Part shown: piece by piece, positions 8,075-14,271 of the stretch | How the letters are laid out: each line of letters opens with the position of its first letter | How positions within the stretch are numbered: position 1 is the first letter of the stretch | Origin: an uncultured archaeon | GTDB lineage: Archaea; Halobacteriota; Methanosarcinia; Methanosarcinales; Methanoperedenaceae | NCBI GenBank assembly: GCA_902386255.1 | Contig: CABMII010000007.1 | Span: 1-34,543 of the forward strand | Direction: 5' to 3' | Length of the DNA: 34,543 bases | Notes under the pieces: generated by a model | Seen by the model: the letters and a program-made list of their open reading frames with translations, nothing else | What the model was told of the DNA's origin: nothing | The model's database searches: none | Program-made: the position numbers and the translations under genes

Positions 8075-8126
8075 GCCCCAATAAATTTAGGATCCCTTAA
8101 TATTAGTAAAGTCATGTAAGATTATA

Positions 8127-8146
8127 CGATTCAACTAATGGAATCG
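8127..8146. promoter_or_regulatory. Perfect inverted repeat upstream of the UbiA-like gene
   Basis: CGATTC at 8127-8132 is the reverse complement of GAATCG at 8141-8146, with an 8-nt spacer. It lies in the 99-bp gap between the FAD oxidase gene and the UbiA-like gene, between two TATAAT-like sequences on the minus strand. It could be an operator for a separate UbiA promoter or a small RNA hairpin; the stem is too short to decide. Confidence 0.3.
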
Positions 8147-8173
8147 ATTAAGTATTATACAAGATGGCCCAAT

Positions 8174-9394
8174 TTAAAGCAAATGTTGTACTTGCTCCGC
8201 TGCTTTTTTTCCAGAGGATATGGCGGCTGACATCCCATATGGCATGAGATGGTGACTATCCACATGAGTATAGTCACCTGCTAAAAAAACGCGCGGTGAC
8301 GGATGTATTTTTTCTTCAGCCCAGGCACCATAACATACCTTCGAAATAATAGGGCTGATCATGTCCCAGTGATGATGGTCGGCGAATTTTATTTGTTCCT
8401 CCCTAATGCTAAAACCCAAGGCATCAAGAGTTTGCAACGCCATTTTCACCATTTCTTTTGCATGCAATTTACGCACTGGCACGGATTTAATTCCCATGAA
8501 GTAAAAGTATAATAATATAAGGCCATCAACAGCGGTTTTCTGCCGCACAACGGTACTGGTAGCAAGGTCCGGGGTAGCAATGTACGAAAACTCAGGAATC
8601 AGGTTTTCCGGTATTGCTAAAACGCACAGACTTCCTGTGCCGTAACGAATTCCATCCAAAAAAAGTCTGCTGGGGCTTTCTGCACGGACGATAACCTGAG
8701 ATGCTTCATGGGCTGGTATCGAGCAGATAACGGCCTTTGCAGAAAGGTGCGTAATTTGGCCCCCCTCATCGACAGTAACAACAACATTTTGTCCCTGATC
8801 ACTGATACTGAGTACCTGAACCCCGCAACGAAGCCGCGATGATATACTCTCAATCAAGCCGGCAATCAACGCTCTATTGCCGGTTTCATAATGTCCCATC
8901 TGAAATACTTGAAAGGCATCAAGCCTCCTTTGAGGAATATATTCACATATCTCACCTGGGTGAATCAACTGAAAAAAAGCATTTAACAACTCGTACGATG
9001 GCGGGGAAAGGTCAGATATATCCTGTGCGCCTCCTTTGACAAAAGCAGTAATCTCTTCGATCTCATTGTTGTGAAACTCAATTTGTTCAAGACAATCCAC
9101 AACACTTTTGCCAAACCAGGTGCGTCCATTCGAACAAACTCCTATATTGCCATATTCTTCGATCAGTGATGGCGGAGCGATCCCGGCCGGGAAGAATGTC
9201 GGTTCAGTAGCAAAAACTGCTCCGATTTCATAGCTTACTCCCATTTTTTCACGGGTAAGCACGCGCCCTCCGGCATTCGTTTTTTGTTCAAGCACCAAAA
9301 TGTCTTTATCACGCAATGCGTTTGCTGCGTAAAGCCCGGCCAATCCGGCGCCGACAACTATTACATCCTTACATTCGTCTTGAAATCTTTCCAT
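8174..9394 (-). CDS. FAD-dependent amine oxidase/desaturase-like oxidoreductase
   Basis: 406 aa from ATG 9394, chosen because AAGGGATCAA precedes it and the FAD motif then begins near residue 10; an in-frame ATG at 9436 would overlap the upstream gene by 31 bases. The N-terminus VIVVGAGLAGLYAANAL is the dinucleotide-binding fold, followed by LEQKTNAGGRVLTREK, the GG-R signature of flavin amine oxidases, protoporphyrinogen oxidases and phytoene desaturases. The C-terminus RVFLAGDYTHVDSHHLMPYG closes the FAD site. It starts 11 bases after the prenyltransferase-like gene, so it is in the same transcript. A role oxidising the modified peptide or an isoprenoid is inference. Confidence 0.85.
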   Translation of the reverse strand: MERFQDECKDVIVVGAGLAGLYAANALRDKDILVLEQKTNAGGRVLTREKMGVSYEIGAVFATEPTFFPAGIAPPSLIEEYGNIGVCSNGRTWFGKSVVDCLEQIEFHNNEIEEITAFVKGGAQDISDLSPPSYELLNAFFQLIHPGEICEYIPQRRLDAFQVFQMGHYETGNRALIAGLIESISSRLRCGVQVLSISDQGQNVVVTVDEGGQITHLSAKAVICSIPAHEASQVIVRAESPSRLFLDGIRYGTGSLCVLAIPENLIPEFSYIATPDLATSTVVRQKTAVDGLILLYFYFMGIKSVPVRKLHAKEMVKMALQTLDALGFSIREEQIKFADHHHWDMISPIISKVCYGAWAEEKIHPSPRVFLAGDYTHVDSHHLMPYGMSAAISSGKKAAEQVQHLL

Positions 9395-9405
9395 TTGATC
9401 CCTTG

Positions 9406-10224
9406 CTAATAATACAGATTGAAGCTGGAACAACAACCGCTTTCGACCTCTGCTTGATCCAGTGAGATGATCACCTTTTGCGCGCCGGAAAGGCGGTAAG
9501 CGTCAGAGAGAACCGGATGGTGGAGATTATCAATGAACATCTTAGGATTCCGGGGAAACAAATGAAGTGAAAGTCCTGCTTCTTTCGTAGTGAAGCCGAA
9601 GTTTACCCATTTGCATTGTTCGAGCAACGCCAGAGTACGTGCCCCAAATAGGATGTTCAGTAGGCTACGAGATTGTTGGATATGGGATGTGTGCAACACG
9701 GGATAAACTTTTACCGCAGTTCCACCGTCTAGTCCAAAATCAAAGCCAAACAGCAAACCTGGCTGAATCTTCAAAATCCGTGCAATTGGAGATATTTCTG
9801 GGAAGTTAAGAACCATTGCTTCTTTCTCAGGATAGTGTTCGATAATATGCCACAGTTTCACACGCGATGCGCTTGATTGTGTCCGGACATCTATCCCTAA
9901 AGATGTGCACTTCACTTTGTCATATTGAAAATCCGTACCGACAAGTTGCTGATAAAGGGAAAAGTTCAATGGGAAGGCTTGTGCATAATTTTTCAGGAAA
10001 GTAACTATTTTGGGATTAAGACTGAATTCTCCACTATTCTTGTACCAGAGGTTAAACCGCAATGGATGCACGGCCTCGCCACATACTTTACAGGAGCATT
10101 CCAGATGAGCTTCGGGCGAAGCCCTCAATAAATCCAGAAATGGAACACAAAGCGGTGTTGCTCTGGATGCAAAGGATGTCAAATGCCTGCGGTATTTTTC
10201 TATTTGCACATTTGCTGATTGCAT
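9406..10224 (-). CDS. Probable LynF/TruF/PatF-like peptide prenyltransferase (ABBA fold)
   Basis: 272-aa soluble protein. Laid beside my memory of cyanobactin PatF, several blocks line up in the same order: an N-terminal H-x3-F...P-x5-F segment with a later SC(K/Q)V (ECSCKVCGEAVHPLRF); SLGIDV next to S-x-V-(K/M)-L; FGFDFGLDGGTAVKVYP next to IGFELFFDGRSRVDLGP; a basic ILFGARTL block; and the C-terminal EVESGCCSSFNLYY next to ELEKSRLENFCFYY. Cyanobactin enzymes add dimethylallyl or geranyl groups to Tyr, Ser, Thr or Trp of ribosomal peptides. Length (usual about 300) fits. It lies 20 bases after the radical SAM gene and 11 before the FAD oxidase. The position in a peptide-modification operon supports the call, but similarity is weak and needs structural confirmation. 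Confidence 0.6.
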   Translation of the reverse strand: MQSANVQIEKYRRHLTSFASRATPLCVPFLDLLRASPEAHLECSCKVCGEAVHPLRFNLWYKNSGEFSLNPKIVTFLKNYAQAFPLNFSLYQQLVGTDFQYDKVKCTSLGIDVRTQSSASRVKLWHIIEHYPEKEAMVLNFPEISPIARILKIQPGLLFGFDFGLDGGTAVKVYPVLHTSHIQQSRSLLNILFGARTLALLEQCKWVNFGFTTKEAGLSLHLFPRNPKMFIDNLHHPVLSDAYRLSGAQKVIISLDQAEVESGCCSSFNLYY

Positions 10225-10244
10225 ACTTAAGAATTATCCTTTTA

Positions 10245-11678
10245 TTAGATGGCGCGAGGTGGCATTTTGGTTTGATGCGGACAGTCCGGCGGGGCTTCGT
10301 ATATAGTACCGTAACAGGCAAGAGAATCCCTGAAACACCATCCTTTCACATATATACATCTTGCAAAATCGGTACAATTGTAACATGCAGAATTTTGAAA
10401 AAGTTCGCGTGAGGGATTATTGAATCGGTGTATAGCATCGGAATTCCATACGCCCATAACTCCGTCTTCGAAAACATTCCCTACCGTATAAGCTGGTTCA
10501 TTTGGCGTTTGTTCGCATAAGGTAACTGCGCCATCCGGCTTTACTAACATTTTGGTGCGCCCTCCTGAACAATTCGGTCGTTTTGCCCAAACCTCGGGTG
10601 CAAGATTCCTGGGTCCGCCAGTTGAAACATCCTTTTGCATGAATACAAAAATATCAGGAAATTCTTCCTTGATCTGGCTCTCCATAGATATAAGGCGTTT
10701 TTTCTGTTCTAGGTTCAGGAAAAGCCTGTCGTTGTGCCGGTAAAAGCCCCGGCTGTACTGAACAAAATGAAACTCGTTTATCCCCATCGGCGCAAGACGC
10801 CTAACCAGTTCCAATGGAGCATCAGCATTATGTGAAGTAAGCACCGCTTTTACTCTTGGACTGATTCCGGCTTCGATCAGGTTTCGAAGAGTATCTTGCG
10901 CTTTGGAAAAATAGTTCTCGTGCCGTGTCAAAAAAGAAGCGAGCCTGCCATCAGTGCTGTCCAGGGATACCTGCATGGGACGCAGCGCCCAGTGGGACAC
11001 GTCTTTATTACCTATGTTCAAGTCAGCCATCCTTTGAGCCTGCTCCGGTGAAATATGGCTTTTTGTGGAAACAAAGAATGAAAAATTCCGTTTGTCTAAC
11101 TCTTCCATAATTTCCAGGGCATCATGGCGGCAAAAAATATCAGCGCCGCCAATATCGACCAATGTAATTTCATTTTCTGCGATTTCATCCAGAATAGGGA
11201 TCCATTCATCCAGACTACGCTCAGCACATTGCTCACGTTCAGCATAACAGTAAATACAGTCGCACTGGCATCGGTTGGTAAAGCTGATGGCGATGGTGAT
11301 AGGACGCAGCATCCTGTGCGGTGTCATCGTGTAGTTGGCAAAGTCCGGGATCAGGTTTTCCATGGGCTTGTCAAAGGAAGGGGACCGTGGTCCTTCCAGT
11401 GAAAAAAAGCCATCCAGATGGGCAAGTTCAGTAGTAATCTGCTCAATTTCCCCGGCACTTTGCCCGTCGGTAGAATTTATTATTTCCTGTGCCGCTGTTT
11501 TTATCTCTGCCCATGTATTATTCCCATCAAAAAGAAGAATAAATATCGATTCAAAAGGTGAAAGCACACGTGCAACTTGCTTTTTCAAGGAATGCAAATA
11601 TATCACCGTGCAATTGCCATCATTCCTGAAACGCCAATTTTCCGATATCATCGGCCTATCCGTATCTGAAAATATCAT
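10245..11678 (-). CDS. Radical SAM/SPASM peptide-modifying enzyme with PqqD-like N-terminal domain
   Basis: 477 aa. Residues 10-95 look like a PqqD-type RiPP recognition element (LSPFESIFILLFDGNNTWAE is the typical central helix). The radical SAM core carries FTNRCQCDCIYCYAEREQC, i.e. CX3CX2C for the SAM-binding 4Fe-4S cluster. The C-terminal SPASM region has RPNCSGGRTKMLVKPDGAVT, LCEQTP, and then the cysteines of SACYNCTDFARCIYVKGWC, enough for two auxiliary clusters. Such enzymes install thioether or carbon-carbon crosslinks, or epimerise residues, in ribosomal peptides. The start has CAGGAG before ATG. The precursor-like gene lies 150 bases upstream and the prenyltransferase-like gene follows at 20 bases. 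The chemistry on this peptide is not predictable. Confidence 0.92.
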   Translation of the reverse strand: MIFSDTDRPMISENWRFRNDGNCTVIYLHSLKKQVARVLSPFESIFILLFDGNNTWAEIKTAAQEIINSTDGQSAGEIEQITTELAHLDGFFSLEGPRSPSFDKPMENLIPDFANYTMTPHRMLRPITIAISFTNRCQCDCIYCYAEREQCAERSLDEWIPILDEIAENEITLVDIGGADIFCRHDALEIMEELDKRNFSFFVSTKSHISPEQAQRMADLNIGNKDVSHWALRPMQVSLDSTDGRLASFLTRHENYFSKAQDTLRNLIEAGISPRVKAVLTSHNADAPLELVRRLAPMGINEFHFVQYSRGFYRHNDRLFLNLEQKKRLISMESQIKEEFPDIFVFMQKDVSTGGPRNLAPEVWAKRPNCSGGRTKMLVKPDGAVTLCEQTPNEPAYTVGNVFEDGVMGVWNSDAIHRFNNPSRELFQNSACYNCTDFARCIYVKGWCFRDSLACYGTIYEAPPDCPHQTKMPPRAI

Positions 11679-11700
11679 TTTTCTCCTGATTACTTGTCCC

Positions 11701-11769
11701 CTATCCTTCCACCATTCCTAAAATTACTCCCCCAAGCTGTCCCAAAATGAATGTAAACAAATCTTTCAC
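11701..11769 (-). CDS. Possible leader-type mini-ORF (19-22 aa) inside the hairpin region
   Basis: Between the precursor and the radical SAM gene a short frame reads VKDLFTFILGQLGGVILGMV and ends EG-stop. A TTG at 11758-11760 has GAGGTG six bases upstream, mirroring the strong site before the precursor; a GTG at 11767-11769 is the alternative. The peptide is hydrophobic with Gly-Gly and could be a translated leader coupling ribosomes to the hairpin, a second tiny precursor, or the remnant of a longer gene (the frame stays open seven codons further back). No family known; chance cannot be excluded. Confidence 0.3.
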   Translation of the reverse strand: MKDLFTFILGQLGGVILGMVEG

Positions 11770-11786
11770 CTCTTTTGGGACAGCTT
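11734..11786 (-). terminator. Perfect 14-bp inverted repeat between precursor and radical SAM genes
   Basis: AAGCTGTCCCAAAA (11734-11747) and TTTTGGGACAGCTT (11773-11786) are exact reverse complements separated by 25 nt. In the leftward transcript the hairpin forms 43 bases after the precursor stop and 55 before the radical SAM start. No long U tract follows, so complete termination is unlikely; partial termination or RNA processing that leaves much more precursor than enzyme mRNA is the common arrangement in RiPP operons. A transposon-end palindrome is the other reading. Confidence 0.6.
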
Positions 11787-11828
11787 ATCTCCCGGTGCTA
11801 ATTTGACACGGGAAGGGAAGTATGCTGC

Positions 11829-11993
11829 TTACCAATGCCAGCCGTTTGCACATGAATCACAGCCTACTATAGCTGCCTTATGGGCTTCTGTTACGGCTTC
11901 CTTCAAAACCTTCGCATCGACATTCACATTTTTTGCCTTCAGTGCTTTCTGAAGGGCGGAAATTCCCTTTTCCTTATTGGTCGCGTCACTCAT
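11829..11993 (-). CDS. RiPP precursor-like peptide (54 aa) with C-terminal GCDSCANGWHW
   Basis: The start at 11993 is set by AAGGAGGTGAAAACT, a near-perfect ribosome binding site; an upstream in-frame ATG (12023) lacks one. Residues 1-42 are a charged amphipathic leader, beginning MSDATNKEKGISALQKALKA and ending in TEAHKAAIV. The last 11 residues, GCDSCANGWHW, hold all the Cys and Trp of the protein: a CxxC pair and a WxW end. That composition suits radical SAM crosslinking and Trp prenylation. The gene heads the operon with radical SAM, prenyltransferase-like and FAD genes, and is opposed by a divergent Ntn hydrolase. No double-Gly cleavage site is visible; cleavage before or near Gly44 is a guess. 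I know no described family with this core. Confidence 0.75.
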   Translation of the reverse strand: MSDATNKEKGISALQKALKAKNVNVDAKVLKEAVTEAHKAAIVGCDSCANGWHW

Positions 11994-12053
11994 AGTTTTC
12001 ACCTCCTTAACCATTGAATGCAATGTTCTAAAGTCCTCTTATTTATTAGTAAT

Positions 12054-12062
12054 TATTTATAA
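12054..12062 (-). promoter_or_regulatory. Probable TATA box of the peptide operon
   Basis: On the minus strand the sequence reads TTATAAATA, centred about 65 bases before the precursor ATG. Archaeal spacing would place the transcript start near 12033, leaving a 40-nt leader that contains the strong ribosome binding site. It lies in the 284-bp AT-rich divergent region 12024-12307, which otherwise holds no gene. Confidence 0.45.
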
Positions 12063-12267
12063 TCTTAGATGAATCAAATAATATTATACTATTAAACTAT
12101 ACACAGGTTCATAAGTAATTTCACATAAATACGTCACAGTAGTGTTGATTATGCATATTTATTCAGGTTGCTGTGTATAAAAAACATTTATGGATTGCTG
12201 TTGTGAATCCTATTTTATAACAATATTAGATTATATATCGTACAAGTGAAATAATTCCTTAAAAGAC

Positions 12268-12275
12268 TTTATATA
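12268..12275 (+). promoter_or_regulatory. Probable TATA box of the C45 hydrolase gene
   Basis: TTTATATA lies about 37 bases upstream of the ATG at 12308, preceded by AAAAGAC as a possible BRE. A start near 12296 would leave a short leader with GGGTGGT before the ATG. Confidence 0.5.
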
Positions 12276-12307
12276 TTGGCAATGATTACTCAAATCAGGG
12301 TGGTATT

Positions 12308-13723
12308 ATGAGACAAGATGAAATACTTAAAAAAGCACGGTTTAAAGAACAAAATGGCGTAAAGATTCTGCACATTAAAGGCAAACCATATGAGATGGGA
12401 TTTCAGCATGGCTATTTATTGGCTGATAAAATTGCCCTTATGATAAACAGGACGCTTCTGGCTACTGCCGCTTATGTTGCCAAACAGACCGACTCGGATC
12501 TTAAAAAAGCGCAGGAGATGTTGTGGAGCGGACAGAAAAAGGCGGAACCCTTTATTCCGGTGGAGTTTAAAGAAGAAATGAGGGGGATCGCTGACGGCGT
12601 AAAAGCCGCCGGGGTTGGCGTGACATTGGAGCAGATATTGCTCTGGAATACCAACTATGACCAGTGGTGTATCTATGCCCATCCCCACTGGCAGGGCGAC
12701 AGCGGGGAAAATCCGGATACTCAAGGCTTAACCCAACCTGCTGGCGGCGGATGCAGCAGCTTTTGCGCCTGGGATGAATGGGCAGGCGGCGATGGCAAAT
12801 TGATTTTCGGCAAGAATGAAGATAATTTCAACATGCCGGAGCAACTGGATAACCGGATGATGGTCATAGCCGACCCGGATAACGGGTTTGGTCATGCCTT
12901 CCTGTCTTATCCCGGGATGATCGGGCTGGACGGGGGCTTAAATGAGAATGGTTTTGAGATGATGACCCAACTGAATTCCATGCAATACGAAAGCATGGCA
13001 GGATGTGGTATTGCCATATTCACACGCCTGTTGCTGACCCATGCAAGTACGGTGGATGATGCCATCAAAATATTCCAGGAGCACCCCCGTTGCGCAGGCA
13101 TTGCATACCATGTTGCAGATGCCAAAGCCAAAAAGGCGGCGGTTGTTGAAACGTCTTCCAGAATGGTTTCTGTTCGTTATCCTATGCCCAACGTCAAGGC
13201 GATGTGGCAGACAAACCATTCAAACTGCTATCCGGGCTGGACGGGTTATTCGGGATACAATATGGTTGCAGACCAGGTCCTTGTGAACGAACTAAAGGAT
13301 ATTTCCACTATTGAAAAATGGCAGAACAGCCTCAAAGAGCCGTATAATTTTTATGTCCAGGCGCCCAGCCGTTTTGAACGGTACAGGCAGTTGATCTACG
13401 ACGAATATCGCGGCAAAATCACTCCGGAAAATGCCATAAAAATATTAAGCGACCGCTACGACCCATATACGAAAATGACCCGTCCGGCGGATTTTCCCTC
13501 GTATACTAATAATATCCTCTGCACCATATGCGCCATGTATCCTGATTATACTTATCAGGCACAAGAGCCTGTTGGAACGTTTAAAGCCCATGTCGCCAAT
13601 ATGTGGAGCCTTGTGGCTTATCCCGGAACCGGAGATATCTGGCTTGCAATAAATAACTTCCCGGCGCAGTATGGCGGGTATGAACATTTCAATCTAAAGG
13701 ATTTGCTGGGTCGCATGCGTTAA
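12308..13723 (+). CDS. C45-family Ntn hydrolase/acyltransferase-like protein
   Basis: 471 aa. Residues 20-45 (ILHIKGKPYEMGFQHGYLLA) are the usual opening of the C45/acyl-CoA:6-aminopenicillanate acyltransferase-like and phospholipase-B-like group. The likely nucleophile is C149 in PAGGGCSSFCAWDEWAG; in this family self-cleavage exposes the Cys as an N-terminal nucleophile. FGKNEDNF after it and ALNLNENGFEMM-like GGLNENGFEMMTQLNS further on are family features. No signal peptide is seen, so the enzyme is probably cytoplasmic. Such enzymes hydrolyse or transfer amides. It is divergent from the peptide operon over a shared 284-bp region; leader removal or acylation of the peptide is possible but inferred only from position. 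Confidence 0.8.
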   Translation: MRQDEILKKARFKEQNGVKILHIKGKPYEMGFQHGYLLADKIALMINRTLLATAAYVAKQTDSDLKKAQEMLWSGQKKAEPFIPVEFKEEMRGIADGVKAAGVGVTLEQILLWNTNYDQWCIYAHPHWQGDSGENPDTQGLTQPAGGGCSSFCAWDEWAGGDGKLIFGKNEDNFNMPEQLDNRMMVIADPDNGFGHAFLSYPGMIGLDGGLNENGFEMMTQLNSMQYESMAGCGIAIFTRLLLTHASTVDDAIKIFQEHPRCAGIAYHVADAKAKKAAVVETSSRMVSVRYPMPNVKAMWQTNHSNCYPGWTGYSGYNMVADQVLVNELKDISTIEKWQNSLKEPYNFYVQAPSRFERYRQLIYDEYRGKITPENAIKILSDRYDPYTKMTRPADFPSYTNNILCTICAMYPDYTYQAQEPVGTFKAHVANMWSLVAYPGTGDIWLAINNFPAQYGGYEHFNLKDLLGRMR

Positions 13724-13741
13724 TATGGATGTTATGCTCCG

Positions 13742-13767
13742 CTTTGCGTTCTCAGCGCCTTTGCGGT
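13742..13767. repeat. Interspersed repeat fragment, CTTTGCG type
   Basis: The 26 bases from CTTTGCG to TTTGCGGT are the reverse complement of 16566-16591 with three mismatches. One arm of the same hairpin repeat lies here, between the C45 gene and a convergent gene. Confidence 0.65.
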
Positions 13768-13791
13768 GATTTATCCAATCCATCTCAAGAA

Positions 13792-14271
13792 TTAAATATA
13801 CGCTCTTCTCAGCCTGTCCTTATGCTCATTATATTTTTTTCTGAAAGACGGGTCATCCATCATCTTATTGACCTGGAATTTAAGTTTTTGTTCCAGCGCC
13901 GCCTGTTTGTTTGAAAGAAGCTCCTTGCATAAAAGATTTGATGAATCCGAAGAATACGTCTGTATCCCTCCCATAACAATCGAAATTCCCCTGTTCTGTG
14001 GCGTCATTGTCCCGAATGGCACAGGTGAGCCGTCTTTCATTATTTTTTCAAGGTCATTGTCATAGCGCGATACTTCCGCGCCGACTGCGACAAATTCACC
14101 TGGCTTGACTTCCTCGGATTTAATCTGCCATAACTTGCTCTCGCCGCCGATAAAAGTATCATGATACTCGCGGTTCATGCCTGCAAGTACCCGCCATCTT
14201 GATTTATCCCTGCTTTTATCGTATGATTTTTTCATTGTTCCCATGAGGGAGCTGACGTTCTTGATTGCCAT
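13792..14271 (-). CDS. Hypothetical protein translationally coupled to the AAA ATPase
   Basis: 159-aa basic protein; no family recognised. Its ATG shares a base with the stop of the AAA ATPase gene (TAATG), so it is co-translated with it. The N-terminal third is Lys/Arg/Ser-rich (MKKSYDKSRDKSRWRVLAGM), the middle has a compact Gly-rich, probably beta segment (KPGEFVAVGAEVSRY; PFGTMTPQNRGISIVMGGIQ), and the last 55 residues are helical and charged. It may be a substrate adaptor, partner or regulated subunit of the ATPase. Mentioned as a pair because the overlap implies a fixed ratio. Confidence 0.7.
   Translation of the reverse strand: MAIKNVSSLMGTMKKSYDKSRDKSRWRVLAGMNREYHDTFIGGESKLWQIKSEEVKPGEFVAVGAEVSRYDNDLEKIMKDGSPVPFGTMTPQNRGISIVMGGIQTYSSDSSNLLCKELLSNKQAALEQKLKFQVNKMMDDPSFRKKYNEHKDRLRRAYI

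Noticed and set aside
11734-11786. Insertion-sequence ends
   Set aside because: Only 25 nt between the arms, no target duplication and no transposase nearby; regulatory hairpin is simpler.
12023-12023. Upstream in-frame ATG for the precursor peptide (64 aa)
   Set aside because: The strong ribosome binding site lies between it and the ATG at 11993, which therefore decides the start.
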